Shown here: positions 1 to 12,249 of the stretch, one piece after another
How positions within the stretch are numbered: the first letter of the stretch is position 1
How the letters are laid out: the number at the start of each line of letters is the position of its first letter
Source of the DNA: Spisula solida
Lineage: Eukaryota > Mollusca > Bivalvia > Venerida > Mactridae
DNA: 64,000 nucleotides
Direction: 5' to 3'
Assembly: GCA_947247005.1 (NCBI GenBank)
Contig: OX365962.1
Span: 5,491,201 to 5,555,200 of the forward strand
Notes under the pieces: model-generated
Databases searched by the model: none
Told to the model about the DNA's origin: nothing
Seen by the model: only the letters and a program-made list of their open reading frames with translations
Program-made: the position numbers and the translations under genes

Positions 1-1179
1 TTGATCAATTGTTGGAAGGAAAGTGGTAGATGTAATGATCCAATGAATGGACTACAGCTTCAAGATTTTATTTTTGATGACGACTCAAATATTGAAGCAT
101 TGGATCATCTTTTATTGCCTAATGCATCGTTTGTAAAATCATTACATTCAGTTAATGGTAGATATTTTGGCAATTTTAATCAGTTAAAACATCTCCAATG
201 TTTACATGTGGGTAAAATTGAGCCTGGCCATTATTCACATTTCTATGAGTGCATGTTACAGAATGAAGCAACATTGCACACTGTTTGTATTGAAGGTGAT
301 TATGATACAAAACCATTGATACCAGCATTACCTTCAGATATTCATCATCATCACTTAGCACGTGTGTCGCCTACAATCAGAAGGCCACTTAGCGGGTGTC
401 TCCAACAACTGACTTCATTGTCCCTGTCCGATGTTAAAATGCAGCACGACAGTTTGCACAATCTTGTTGTCTTTCTGTCGAACAATGTCCTCATGGAAAA
501 TATCTTCTTGCGGTCTGTATACTGTGATAATCACCACGAAGGTGATAATGAATGTACATCTACTTTAACACTCCAACAGCATACAAAACTCACCACATTA
601 TGCTTGTGGAATGTCAACACTGTATGTCGCGATGTCAACACTTCCTGTTTAAAGTGTATCGCATTGCGTCCATTTTCTATGGGAATAGTTAGATGCTATA
701 ATGATGTATTACATAGTATCAAGCATTCACAACTTGAATGTCTTCGTGTCAATGGGCATTACCTTTTAGATTGTAATACAGTCGATACAATAATATCGAC
801 AGTTGAAACACTTCCCCGTATAAAGTTTCTGTCATTGCGCCACTTGGTCTTACCACGGTATGTTTCATTACAACTGCATCCTCATGTACAACAAGTGGAA
901 ATAAGGCTTACCAATATCACAATGAGTCGTCATTATTTCCATTCTTGCATTGAAGATGTTGTAAACAACCAATCAGTGAAAGAAGCTGAATTAAATGAAT
1001 GTATTATTACATCAGCTGATAGGGAAATGAATGCGAAGGAATCGTTTGATTACATGTCCAAGTATCTTACACCAAAACCATCCTTACATATCACATATGA
1101 AAATAAGTATAAAGCTCAATATTTAGATGGCTTTGTGTTATGGTATAAACAAAACGTGGTCAGTGAAAGTTTGGTTTAG
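1..1179 (+). CDS. C-terminal part of a leucine-rich-repeat-like protein (5' truncated)
   Basis: The frame is open from the first base to a TAG stop at 1177-1179, about 392 codons, and the 5' end lies outside the window. The protein has irregular LRR-like strands, for example LTSLSLSDV near residue 137, LTTLCLWNV near 197 and IKFLSLRHL near 275. They are spaced by roughly 25-60 residues and divided by Cys/His-rich loops. No signal peptide, membrane segment or catalytic motif is visible in this part. The layout resembles the LRR tails of invertebrate NLR-like or death-fold immune receptors, but the defining N-terminal domains are not in the window, so this is a suggestion only. A possible poly(A) signal (AATAAA) lies near 1374. 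A 61-aa opposite-strand frame inside it is treated as a shadow. Confidence 0.6.
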   Translation: MINCWKESGRCNDPMNGLQLQDFIFDDDSNIEALDHLLLPNASFVKSLHSVNGRYFGNFNQLKHLQCLHVGKIEPGHYSHFYECMLQNEATLHTVCIEGDYDTKPLIPALPSDIHHHHLARVSPTIRRPLSGCLQQLTSLSLSDVKMQHDSLHNLVVFLSNNVLMENIFLRSVYCDNHHEGDNECTSTLTLQQHTKLTTLCLWNVNTVCRDVNTSCLKCIALRPFSMGIVRCYNDVLHSIKHSQLECLRVNGHYLLDCNTVDTIISTVETLPRIKFLSLRHLVLPRYVSLQLHPHVQQVEIRLTNITMSRHYFHSCIEDVVNNQSVKEAELNECIITSADREMNAKESFDYMSKYLTPKPSLHITYENKYKAQYLDGFVLWYKQNVVSESLV

Positions 1180-1250
1180 TTTTATTCCGTGACATACTCA
1201 TCTCAAAATTACGTTGTTACGACTTGATGAAGAAAACATAAGATATTGCG

Positions 1251-2390
1251 CATATCGCTGGCTTAAGGAGGTTCGAGCTACCTTGTGCGCATGCGCGAAA
1301 TTTTAAATCGTATTAGATAAGAACAAACATGAATTTTAGTTTCAATGATTGCATATGAATGTTGATTAATGAAAATAAACAAAATATTAGCGCACAAATT
1401 AGGTATTTTTAACTTTTATTTTTTGCCTGTATGAAAAAGTGGGTGGGGAACGGCAAAATTGGGAATAATATGGGTTCACAATAAGTCCCTACAATTGTTC
1501 AAATGCATATGCTTATATATAATATGTAGTGCATGGTTTAGTTATAAGAGGTAGCCACACTTTGAAATATTTTTAAGAAAAAATTATTTCATTACAATAT
1601 GCAAATTAGGTTAATTTTATGCAAATTTATTCATAATTAGTGCTTTTTTATGCACAGCTCCCAAAAAAGGCTGGTGACCCCAATTTTTTTATTTGACTAA
1701 ACTGGTATTCTATTTGATACTAAACTTAGGGCCAATTTTAAATCATTTTCGATCGTTGGGTATTTTTTGACGTTCATTTGAAATCATTTGAAAATCACAC
1801 TTTTTAGCAAATGGGTGGGGTAACTATTTATCATGTTCAAATACTGAATTTGTTCACCAGACAGCTGGAATTGTGACTAATGTCAATAGGAATGACCATT
1901 GAACACACAAAATATCATGCATTGCTTAAAAGTGGTTTCATACAGTAATAATCTTAAAAAGAACATAATGGTACCATAAATGCAGGAAATAGATAAAATG
2001 ACCAAAATACAATGGTAGGTGATTAGAAAGCCATGTATGTCGAAAACGAGCCTGGTGACATATCATTTTTATGATTTCAATGTTGTTCTAGAAGACTGTT
2101 CTGTCATTTTAAGATGTTTCAAGGAAAATTCGATCGTTAGATAAAAGGTGCGCGTACCTCCTTAAAATGAGAAGGTCGTAAGTACAAAAAAATGATATTT
2201 TGAGAAAACAAGAAAAAACTGTCTGAAAACTACTCGTTACGTATGTAAAAAGAAGCTTTTTAAACTTTAGTATGGTCAACATGACAATAGGCTCATAAGA
2301 AGCGACTTGACATGCAAATTTCTAATATGCATAAGGCTTACAAGGTCGTAATTAGTACTTGCGACCTTATAATTCTTAGCCAGCGATATG
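1251..2390. mobile_element. MITE family A, copy 1 (split by a later insertion)
   Basis: The ends are inverted: CATATCGCTGGC at 1251-1262 and GCCAGCGATATG at 2379-2390. The inner sequence carries the family signature AAGGTCGTAAGTAC near each end. Without the 895 bp insert at 1267-2161 the element would be about 245 bp. Copies 2 and 3 (2756-3014 and 16804-17124) lack the insert. No coding capacity is visible, so it is non-autonomous. The superfamily is unknown. Confidence 0.75.
1267..2161. mobile_element. Non-autonomous piggyBac-like element with TTAA target duplication
   Basis: The 895 bp block is bounded by TTAA at 1263-1266 and 2162-2165 and has inverted ends (GGAGGTTCGAGC against GCGCGTACCTCC). 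It sits inside MITE family A. The uninterrupted family copies read GGCTTAAAATTGG-like sequence at the same point, which supplies an empty site. TTAA duplication is typical of piggyBac transposition. No transposase frame is present. Confidence 0.7.
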
Positions 2391-2755
2391 TTGAGTTGGC
2401 AAAATTGGTCATAACTTTCTATACAGTTGTCTAACTGTAAAAAACAATCGTTTATTCCAAAGATCTTTGCCTTTATTATTTATACATGTATGTACCATAT
2501 GAAAGTTGATGTCTGATTAGAATATTTTGTACATAACTCGCATTTTTGAAATATATTTATATATATGTGTGTGCACAGTATTACCTCTATCAACAGTCAC
2601 ATGTTTATGTATTCACGTATATAAGTTTTTAAATCTAGTCATATACTTAAATGTTGTTCCTTATATACATGATATTGGTTCGCGCCTTCGTCATTCGTCT
2701 AATGGTTTTGACTTTGAATGTTACTGGTAGGAACCGAACGTGTTTACAATCTCAA

Positions 2756-3014
2756 TTCACTGGCTTAAAATTGGAAGGTCGAACATGTAAGTACAAAATC
2801 AATGTTTTGAGAAAACAAGAACAAACTGTCTAAAAACTACTCATTACGTATGGAAAAAGAAGCTTTAAACTTCAGTTTGGTCAACATGACCACTTCCAAT
2901 TTTCGTGAAAAAAAGGCTCATAAGAAGCGCCTTGAGATGCAGATTCCTAATATGTAGGAGTCTTGTAAGGTCGTAAGTAGTATTTACAACCTTCTAATGT
3001 TACGCCAGCGAATT
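2756..3014. mobile_element. MITE family A, copy 2
   Basis: About 259 bp, matching copy 1 through most of its length: AAGGTCG at both ends, a GTTTGGTCAACATGACC core, and an end in GCCAGCGAATT. The left end is degraded (TTCACTGGCTTAAAA). It shows the uninterrupted TTAA site used by the piggyBac-like insertion in copy 1. Confidence 0.75.
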
Positions 3015-3147
3015 ACATGCGGATACTAATACAGTGGATCGCTGTTGTAAAGCAAACAACATGCTCATTCCTTCCGCAAAGTCAAAATGAATGATTATCA
3101 GTTCAACAAATTAAATAATGCATTAAATTTAGACCAATTAAATATTC

Positions 3148-4055
3148 TTGTTAACAATACATAACTGGAGCAAGTCAAAACTCAAGAACTCTAACACAGT
3201 TCTAGTACTTGGTGTCTATATTAATCATAATTTAAATTCGCATGATCAAATTGAATATGTTTGCAATAAATTGAAGTCAAAATTTACACTGCTTAAACGA
3301 ATAAACAGCTACCTATCTAAGGACATGAAACAACTTCATTTTAATCCCTACATAGGTATTATCAACTATGTATTACTGATGCGTTATCTGGAGAACATGT
3401 AGTTAAAAAAAACAACTCCAAAGTTGTTTTTTTCTGTAAAAGGTCTGTGCTAAAATGAAACTTCCAAATCCTAATTGCACTCCTTCCATTGGACTATTTC
3501 AAGAATAGAATGGTTACCGTTTGAAAACCGATGTGAATATCTTACTGCAATCATCATATACAAAATTAATGATTACATAGTCTCACTTCTTAATAATTAC
3601 AACATATCTAATGTTTTGCTAACCATACTTCATACACACTGGGATCCACCACTCATAGAGATATATCACATGTGAAGATAAATACTAAACATGTTGTTAT
3701 GGTCAAACAACGTTCTCCTGTGTAGCAATGATATTATGGAACAACATACCACTTTCCGTAAGACATTTGAATTCATTATCAGTGTTTAAACAAAAATATA
3801 AGATATATCTAATGACCAAATGTTCCTATGTTTACTATTATGATATTTATATTTTAATTACTGTCGAGATAGGTGTGTATGTCTATTAAGTATTATTGCA
3901 TGTATAAGTGATTGTTTGTATGTATGGATGATTGAATATTTAAATGTATCTTATATGTGATTTCAGATAGAAGACCACATTGTAAAAGAGATATTCACTT
4001 TGTATAGTTCGTATAATCTTAATGTGGCATCCTCTTTAAATAAAGATACATGTAG
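3148..4055 (+). pseudogene. Decayed non-LTR retrotransposon (3' end of reverse-transcriptase ORF)
   Basis: The conceptual translation around 3196-3310 gives VLVLGVYINHNLNSHDQIEY followed by LLKRINSYLS, the usual ending of Jockey/CR1-type reverse transcriptases. Further on, in shifted frames, come RIEWLPFENRCEYLTA (near 3500) and ILWNNIPLSVRHLNSLSVFK (near 3735), the conserved post-RT region. Stops and frameshifts separate the pieces, so the copy is dead. The A-rich segment near 4037 (TTTAAATAAAGATAC) may be its 3' tail. The 5' end is lost. Confidence 0.75.
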
Positions 4056-4274
4056 TATTATTATATAACATCTATCGTGACGCAAACTCTGCTAACCATT
4101 GATTTTAGCATGTTTGGCAAACCGCTATGTACATTATTTATGCGCCTGGAGTGATTTACCATTTACTATTATTCTTAAATTTTATAGGTATTTTTGACAG
4201 CTTAAACTAGGTATTTCAGCCTGTTTTAGAGCTGAAACTAGGTCATTCAGCGTTCTTAGAGCTGAAACAAGGTA

Positions 4275-5129
4275 CAGTAGAACTTCGATGCCTCGAACAG
4301 TACTTGCCTCGAACACCCTAGATGCCTCGAACTAGTTCTTCGGTCCCGTCAAAATTCCCACTTTATTCATATGGTAAACAGTAGATGACTCGAACAGTAT
4401 CTAGGTCGAACACTCGAACTGATTGGACGGTCCCTTGCTATGATTTACCCGTAGATGAGTCGAATAATACAAGTTTTCGCACCTTTCATTGACTGTTGAA
4501 ATCCATTGTCCGAACGCGGGTAGTCGGCGACAAGTTGTGATAATTACTGTACCAAACAATTGTTTGTGTTCAACTTCATTGTATAACACGTTTTTAAACA
4601 TTTATACATCCATTAAATGGTTAATGAAGGCAGTCCAGGACATTGAAACTTATTTATTTTTTAAATAAATCGGAATAAAATAATCATTTTTAACGTTTGT
4701 CAAAAGAATCTGTTACATTTCCATTTATTGATTTGTAGTCGAACTTGGCGACCCAGGACATGATGATGTTATGTGGCTCGCAGCTTAATTTTTATACTCG
4801 TATATAAATATGCTGTTAAACGAGAAACCTTACACATGTCAACACTCGAAGAGCTTGTAGGAGATAATTAAGCCATATTTCATGTCAATTTGATCAAACT
4901 ATATTGTTTCATTATTGTTATGAATAAAATGACAAAAATTTACAGATCTATATTAGTTATACACATAATTATGCAATATACACACACGATTTGTAAATTT
5001 ACACGTAACGACATCAGTTCGAACTTATACTCATGCATATTCTTGGATACCATAGATGCCTCGAACACCCTAGATGTCTCGAACTATTTTCCCGGTCCGA
5101 AGGTAGTTCGAGGCATCGAAGTTCTACTG
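4275..5129. mobile_element. pogo/Tigger-like non-autonomous DNA transposon (855 bp)
   Basis: Inverted ends CAGTAGAACTTCGATGCCTC and the matching reverse complement ending in TTCTACTG are flanked by TA on both sides (4273-4274, 5130-5131). CAGTA-AACxTCG ends with TA duplication are typical of the pogo/Tigger branch of Tc1/mariner. Sub-terminal GATGCCTCGAAC motifs recur inside. A 66-aa minus-strand frame at 4401-4601 has no recognisable domain and is not called as a gene. Confidence 0.7.
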
Positions 5130-5139
5130 TATTTCAGTC

Positions 5140-6127
5140 TTGCGTTGGGAATTATGCTTTATAATTATGGTATGTGATATTGTTATGTTTTCTGTGCTCG
5201 ACTGAATAAGTTGAATGTTTTCTTCCCTGTAAAATTTTCGATGATCCTTTTGAAATTAATGTAGGGATATTCACACGCCTATTATAGATAAGCAAATTAA
5301 TATAATTATGAATTACCATGCATGTGTAATAGTAATTAAACTGCATTTGTATCGTAATCCACTGTAGAAAATGGTTGGTACATAATATACTGTCGAAATT
5401 GGTGGGTACATTTGTTTTATCGAGTGATATTGTGCTCTGTATGTACTTGTGTCTATTGTGATTATTGTCATAACACATACAACTGTAGAGCAGTTACTGT
5501 ATGATTTTCTACCATTTGACTTTGTTGTTTGTGTTCGCATTATATATTATAAATGGCGTCCATCTTGTATGTTCAGTTTGTATATACCTTTTCGCAAACA
5601 ATAAATAGTTAACTGCTTGACTATTATCAAATGTTGTAAAATTGATTTGGCATTCATGCCACACTTCTACTGAGGTGAGAAAAAGTTAATGTGGTCCTTA
5701 AACCTTCTACAGTATTGGTATATTATTCATTTAACAGTAGATTTCCGGTCTATTATTTATATCGGTCTTTGGAGCGTACTACAAATCTGGCTGATGTGTA
5801 TTATATACAGTACAAACTCTCCAGAGCGATCCTATGTACAACAACAAACTCTCTAAAACAATACCTTTAACATTTCCCTAAAGTGACAGTTACTATAGAT
5901 TTAACCTCTGTAGAGCATCCGTGGAGTATGGTATTACGTGGTATCATTTGAAAGGAGAATATCATTCATAACGGTACTTACACACATAAAGTAGATAAAT
6001 GTGTTCCTATCACTGTAATCACGACAGTGTTCTGCTTCAAAACATAAGACACAACATTAGCAGTCCGAGAACTTTCTGACTGTACCTCGTACAAAACCTG
6101 TGTTTAACTGATTAATATGTAGGGTAT
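5140..6127. other. No gene seen; AT-rich spacer with a MITE fragment
   Basis: Open frames here overlap on the same strand and look random. Around 5812-5905 are degraded copies of the TACAACCTCTGTAGAGC end found in the MITE at 14898-15073. Confidence 0.5.
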
Positions 6128-6740
6128 GATATTGAGACGATGCATGAGTGATATTATATAAATATCAGATGCCTGCCTGCGTGACATTGATATTGTAAAC
6201 CCGAGGGCAGAATGTCACCCCGAGGCGAAGGTTGACAATATCAATGTCACACAGGCAGGCATCTGATATTTATTTTATTATACCGAACAAAATATAAGTA
6301 AATAAAATCATACTGGCAAATCTTGACAGGTTTGTTTTTTACACTCTCGACTGAATCGCACATGAGCGCGCGGACCAGTGACGTCACTACTAATTGTGTA
6401 CAAGGGAGACAACTAAAACAAAATGTTAACTTTATGCTTGACACAGTTACTTGCCCTTGCATGACATTGAAAATGTCAGGTCGATCATATGACCAGACAG
6501 TCAGTTTTCGGTCGATCACGTGTCAAATGGGTTGGACAATGACAGTCATAATGTCTCTCTCTGGGGCAATGGGACTTTTGCATTGCTGAAAAAAGTGAGG
6601 TATAATAAAGAGACGATGCATGTGTGATATTGAGACGATGCATGTGTGATATAGAGACGATGCATGAGTGATATTAAGACGATGCATGTGTGATATTGAG
6701 ACGATGCATGAGTGATATTGAGACGATGCATGTGTGATTG
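6128..6740. repeat. 22-bp minisatellite, interrupted by a foldback element
   Basis: The unit is GATATTGAGACGATGCATGT plus two bases. One copy lies at 6128-6152 and about six more at 6612-6738. The gap is the foldback element at 6152-6608, which apparently inserted into an existing array. A 61-aa minus frame through the array is a repeat artefact. Confidence 0.8.
6152..6608. mobile_element. Foldback/MITE element inserted in the 22-bp array
   Basis: A strong hairpin is formed by ATCAGATGCCTGCCTG at about 6165 and its complement at about 6255, with CGAGG-rich sequence in the loop. A second weaker inverted pair occurs near 6465-6535 around GGTCGATCA. The element is flanked by TATTATA/TATAATA-like sequence. 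No transposase is present. Confidence 0.6.
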
Positions 6741-6757
6741 TTGAAAATATTTGTTGC

Positions 6758-6960
6758 AGAAAGGAAAGTATTATTATTATTAATTATCATTATACCTTAT
6801 TTACATAGCCCTTTTTCATGTTTTTACATGTTCAAAAATGCTGTTCAATCACGATTAGGAAGACATGGTTAAAACAATTTGTAACGGATACAAGCATGTC
6901 AGTCAAAACGACATGGGTAAAACATAAACTACTTTGCACAATTTTTTAAATCGCACATCC
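6758..6960 (-). mobile_element. 3' end of a SINE/LINE family (minus strand)
   Basis: On the minus strand this reads TTAACCATGTCTT, then GTGATTGAACAGCA, ACATGAAAAAGGGCTAT and an AAT-rich tail. The same order occurs on the + strand at 43960-44097, so these are two copies of one retroposon family. The upstream extent is unclear. Confidence 0.6.
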
Positions 6961-7209
6961 ACATCCAATTGATGCAAACAGCTAAAATACACAAATATAA
7001 TGTTAAAAGTCTGGTTGGCTTCGTAAAGTATATCATTTTAATCTTAAAACAAACTGAGTGTCTGCTTTGAAGGTTAAGTGGAAATCCAGGTCCTCTGGAA
7101 TGTAGATACCCCAATAAACCAACAATTTTTGGGTCCAGTATTCCTTCCCAAAAACTAAAAATTCCAAAGAATCCGGATTATCTGTATAACGCTCCTACAC
7201 CGATTGACT

Positions 7210-7670
7210 TAAGGCGATGATTTATCGGCGACAAACCGGTTTTGGTTTATTGACCATTTTCTTCAACAAACCAAGACAGCACTGGTTTCAGTTTGTCAAA
7301 CCGACCCCTGAACAATCCGAAATTTTTCCAAGTCAACAAAATGGTGGAAAGCATCCTGAACTGGATGTTTTTCATTTAAAGTAACTATTCAATAAATAAA
7401 AAATCTCTGTTTTCAGATGTTTATGGTTGGGATGTAATTGTTTTTAGATAATATATTTTTTATAAAGAGGGAACATATACTTTTTGGATAGGGAACTAAG
7501 GTTGCATTTCGGCCCTGTAATATCTGAATTATTATATAGGTGTCATTTTGTAATTGTAGTAAACCACATGTTTATATCTAAACTTCAAACTAGAACAAAC
7601 TAGTTTGAAACCACATCGAAATTACCAAACTAAAACCAAAAGCGGTTTGTTGCCGATAAATTCGCCCTTA
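7210..7670. mobile_element. MITE with roughly 40-bp terminal inverted repeats (461 bp)
   Basis: The left end reads TAAGGCGATGATTTATCGGC and the right end is the near-complement, finishing in AAATTCGCCCTTA. The similarity continues through ACAAACCG-TTTTGGTTT. The inside is AT-rich with no coding capacity. Confidence 0.75.
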
Positions 7671-7679
7671 GTGTTGGGA

Positions 7680-8937
7680 TTAGCGTAAGGGTACATCTTA
7701 GTTTAAATGGATCAATATGACCCCTGAACAAACATACAATGTAAGTATCAACAGAAAAATACATTTTAATAAATACAGTTCAATGGATATCCGATATTTT
7801 GAACTTTTCTATACTGAAGACAAAAAGGTTGATAAAGTGAGGGGTGGATTATGATGCTTATCAGAGAGTCATTCATCACCATAATGTATATGTACAAGGT
7901 ACGTTGAGAAATATCTTAGACGTTTGCTGTAAAACGAGTAATGCTGTAGACAGATTACATGTGAACATGCTTTTTGAAAATGGAATTATCTGGTATATTT
8001 TTCAAAACATTTGTATAGATATTATAGAACACCAATAGTCACAGAGTTTAGTTTTACGTTTCGTGTCTCTGGCACAAAAACGTGGACTAGAAAGAAAAAG
8101 AAGAACTCCTGATAGTAAGCAGGCTACCGCCAACATTTTCGCACATTACGATCACAATTAGTATAAAGGCATTTCTGAGAAGTGCATTGGGTGTCAATTA
8201 TTATATTAGAGACTTGGTGAGTTGATCATGAGGTTATTTCATGGACACTGACATTGTAACGTCACTGTATTTTCGTTTTACTTTCTTAAATTATTTTAAG
8301 ATCAACCAAAAACATAAGAAATACCTAGTGCCTAGTGATTGAAGTTTGTATCAAATGTTTTAAAATTGTTCCAATTGTTACAATTCAATGACAAAGGCGA
8401 TAGTTTCGAACTTTTGGTAAACATCGCATACCTAAAACCTATTTACTCGATTAATATAACATTTGTGGGCACATAAATTGTATATTATACTTATTGGTCA
8501 TTCATCGCGTCAACGATATATGTATGTGATCACTCTCAAGAGCAACGCAATACACATGCAAAATGACAAATACTTACCCTACTCAAGTAGCGCAAAACGC
8601 GTGTGTCTCTGATAAACAGAACTGCATTACACGCAACGGATTTACGGTGTGAGTTATTGAAGATAAATCATTAATGCTGTCATTACTACCTTACACAATA
8701 AACATAACAGTGACAAAAGCTGAGTATTCCGCATGATAGAACCAATGCAGTTTTAGAGAGTAGTAAGGGGAGGTAAATCGCTAACGTTTCATGACTACTA
8801 GTATTTTACAACAAACAGAACAGGCATAAAAACAGAGTACATTTGTATTCCAAAATACAGGACCAAAGTAGTTTTAGAGATTAATAAGGGGAGCTAACTC
8901 ACTAATGTTTTTCATTTACTGGTTGTTTGGTTAACAG
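7680..8937. other. Non-coding stretch upstream of relic exons
   Basis: The 64-aa frame at 7844-8038 has no recognisable domain. Around 8740-8910 two related segments (TTTTAGAGA-TA-TAAGGGGAG) are repeated. A similar TAAGGGGAGCTAA occurs in intron 4 of the functional gene (near 24985), consistent with intron sequence copied along with exon 5. Confidence 0.45.
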
Positions 8938-10062
8938 GAGAATAACGCCATTGCTGTGGTGAACATGGTAACAGAGGAGATAGAAGATATACATGGACTT
9001 GGATACAAACCTTGGAGAGATAGTTCACTGGATGCCAGTGACATGGATGGTGGTAAGAAATGGCAAAAAAATATCAAAGTTATTTAATGTTTGGCTTAGA
9101 CTGTTATTTTAAATTGATCACATGGCTACAATTAAAGTATTGTGATATAGAATGCTACATGAAACTGTGCAATTATTGCTAAACAAAATTCGGTTGGTGA
9201 TTGTTTTGTTGAATGGTCAAGGAAATCCAGCAATATTAAATGACGTACTTATAACCCACAACATGTGTTTTTAAAAAAGCAGTATTGGCTAAGTATAACT
9301 TAGAAGCATCTAGAAGCATCTCAAACAGAAATCCCAGTTTACAAAGAGGCTTGGCTGAAATCAAAATTAAGCTTTCAGATAATTCTGAAGTTGGAGCTAG
9401 TGAAATGGTTTTGTTACAACTTAAGTGTAAACTGTTTCTGTATTGTGGTGGCAATGTTTAGTCGAGCCTACCATGGCAATTAACTCATACATATGACTAT
9501 ATTTGAGATGAGATTAGCTCAGCTTGAGATGCTTTAAGAGATCGGGCCTGGTAGAGTAAGCGTTATCGTTCGTTTAGGGACCTGGCCAATAAGGTGGCCT
9601 CAATGACAGGCTAGTTTTTCGTTGTTTTTTAAATGTGCTCCAATTTTTCGTAGTTTTGTCCTAACAATCCTAGTTTTTTTATACATTCGGCGCTTTTTGG
9701 ATAATGTAAAACTGTCTTTTAATATGTTTTGCAGATTTTATTTGAGAATAAGGTACCAATCACAACTTGGTCTCTAGACCACCGCTCCCCATATACTATG
9801 TGTTAAGTGTTCTTTTACATGCACCCTTCTGCTTTCAGGATTCAAAATGAGGCATTGGACGAATACTTAACTGGGTATGTACCAGCCAGATGCAATTAGG
9901 TTTTTCAGCCATGGAGGTGTTAACTACATTATAACTGCTTACGAAGGCGACAGCAAATATTACCCGCCATATTTTTCTGAAGAATCACGTGTTATTTTAA
10001 CAACATATGATACACTTTCGTGGATATTCAAGGCTGTTAGCCTAAATTCAAGGATTTTCAGT
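8938..10062 (+). pseudogene. Relic exons 5 and 6 of a choice-of-anchor I gene copy
   Basis: 8938-9052 is 115 bases, the same length as exon 5 of the intact gene at 25072-25186. It has both splice sites and encodes ENNAIAVVNMVTEEIEDIHG then LGYKPW. From 9839, after TTTCAG, the exon 6 counterpart encodes MYQPDAIRFFSHGGVNYIIT and YPPYFSEESRV. It carries an in-frame TAA between FKM and MYQP, and no donor follows at the usual place. No other exons are nearby. This is a partial, dead duplicate about 16 kb upstream of the intact exons. Confidence 0.8.
9522..9554. repeat. One-ended relic of the MITE seen at 61330-61588
   Basis: TTGAGATGCTTTAAGAGATC followed by GGGCCTGG matches the right end of the later element with a few changes. 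Confidence 0.5.
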
Positions 10063-10621
10063 TAAATTCAAGTACCATTTTGACTTTGTTCAAGGCAACA
10101 CTAAATTCAAGGTTGAATCCAAAAGCAAGGACTTTTCAAGGCAAGTGTGAACCCTGTATATAGACACTGTTGTAGCTTAGGGAATATCTTGCATGCAATG
10201 GTTGAAAAACACTTAAAGTAATACTTTGGTGGTCCCAATTGAAAATGTCATTAACTCTTGAAACAACAGGAAAACTATTTAGATACAATTTTTATTATCA
10301 TTAGCTTATTCACATAAAAATAATTCCTGTGTTAATCGCATTTTCTGGTGCATCACCTGGTGACTTCAGGCACTGGAAAGCCACAGTCCAGACAGCAACT
10401 TGAACATTTACGGTAACATCCACTACTGACTTTTACATACCGGTACATCTGTAATAATGCATATAAAATAAATGGTAAATACAGCAACAGACAACTTTGT
10501 TCAACATTCAGGTAGTAACTTCAGTTTGGACAGTGGCTTACAAGAAGCATTTGACAGTCACACGATTTTATATTGACATGGTTGCTGAATGTGTCATATA
10601 AAATACAAGTACTTAACTCGT

Positions 10622-11205
10622 GCTTCCCATGGTCAGGGGAAAACAATTTTTTTAAGGCCTGTGAAGTAAGGGAATTTCTAAAATAATTTTTTTTTAAATT
10701 AGGTTGAGAAATCTGAAATTAAGCAAAAGTCGGGGAATTCTTTATTATGACTGGCAATACAATACCAACAACTGAAAAATACAAAAAGCTTCCTTTTCTC
10801 TATTTTTATGCCCCCCATCATTAACGCTGTGGTATATTGCTTTGCACATGTCGGTCAGTATGTCGGTAGACCAAGTGGTTTCCATTCAATAACTCAGGAA
10901 TGCTTTGCCCTAGGATCTTCACATTTTACATGGAGGTTAGCCAGCAACAGTAGATGTCCCATATTGATTTTGAGGTCAAAGGTCACGGTCACTGTGACCT
11001 TTAGCATTTCTGACTATTGGGCTGCCATGGGGGCATACGTGTTGTACAAACATCTCTTGTTACTGTCATATTTTACACAAAACAAAAAGATGCTTCGGTG
11101 CCCGATTGCTTTGAAAAGTCAGGGAAAACTGCTCTGTGGTCAGGGAAATGTCACGGATTTTTGTGTCAGAGTATTTGTGGGAACGCTGTAGATAACAAGT
11201 TTCTC
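10622..11205. mobile_element. Interspersed repeat, copy 1 (pair of 14693-15245), with internal insert
   Basis: The left part (CCCATGGTCAGGGGAAAAC, then AAGTAAGGGAATT) and right part (AAACTGC-CTGTGGTC-GGGAAA, then TTTTGTGTCAGA) match the two ends of 14693-15245. The middle, 10808-11036, is a separate insert with ends ATGCCCCCCA and TGGGGGCAT. That insert carries AGGTCAAAGGTCA at 10973-10985 and GGTCACTGTGACC at 10987-10999. The 127-aa and 85-aa frames here are repeat-derived. Confidence 0.6.
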
Positions 11206-12245
11206 AAGCGAACAATTCAGGACATTGTATTAAGCTTGTCACCTTTCCTGAAGTTATTTGATAAAATTTCATAGAATTGACTACTTGTGATAGATCCTTC
11301 ATACTTAGTATATATACATGTAAACGTGAAACAAACCATCCACACAATGATATAACCTGATAATGTGAAATAGTCTGTTAACTACATCTATACAAGTCAA
11401 GTAGATTCCTCAAACACAAAGTACGGGTACTGTACATACTAGGTTTTTCCCAGCTGATCCCTTACATCTGAGTGAAAATCGACTATATAGCCAGTATGGG
11501 AAAACCCATCAGTATCTGCAAAATACAAGTATGTACACAAGAGTGAGTTAAATGCATCAGTGTTGGAAAAATACCTTATTTGGCATAACAAACATTCAAC
11601 AAAGATAGTTGTCAGACTAGAACAATGTTTGGAAGCAATGTTGTCATACTGAAAACAAAACTGTCAGAACAAGCGCATTAGTTTCCACCAATAGTGGGAT
11701 TCCAACCTATACCGCATCAGTGTATCACACCATCACCTTGCCATGTGAAGTATAAACACATACGTTAGACCACTCGGCTATCGCATCAAGCCCAAAAACG
11801 ATTTAGCAAATACTTGCTAAATAGACAAATACAGTTGTACCTACGGAATCCTGTCAGTGCCACATCGACATACATGGCATGACAAAGCGATAATACAATT
11901 TGATACAACAGACATTCAGCACAATGTCATATTGCATTGTCGTGCCAATTTTGGTATGACTTGTCGCAATGTTGTAACACATTGTCATATCACATTGTCC
12001 AGCGTCGTATCAAGTCGCAATGTTGTATTGCATTGTCGTCCGTCATGTCCCTCATTTTAGAGACAAATGACGCACAACGATAAGATATAACAGTGTGATA
12101 TCGCGGCAATATTGACAACAATGCAAAAGGACACTGGGATGTGACAACTGACAAGACACTTGAAAACGCAATACGACGCGTAGCTTTTCAATTTCTAAGC
12201 TTCCAGCAACAGTTTTCTGTGCGGATTAGTTTGAATACTCTGGGG
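11206..12245. other. No gene seen; AT-rich with a small internal CATTGTC-rich repeat
   Basis: Around 11920-12040 short motifs such as GCAATGTTGTA and CATTGTC recur irregularly. Nothing else is supported. Confidence 0.4.
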
Positions 12246-12249
12246 TTAG

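Noticed and set aside
10808..11274. Genes for 127-aa and 85-aa proteins
   Set aside because: The frames cross the ends of two nested repeats and overlap each other.
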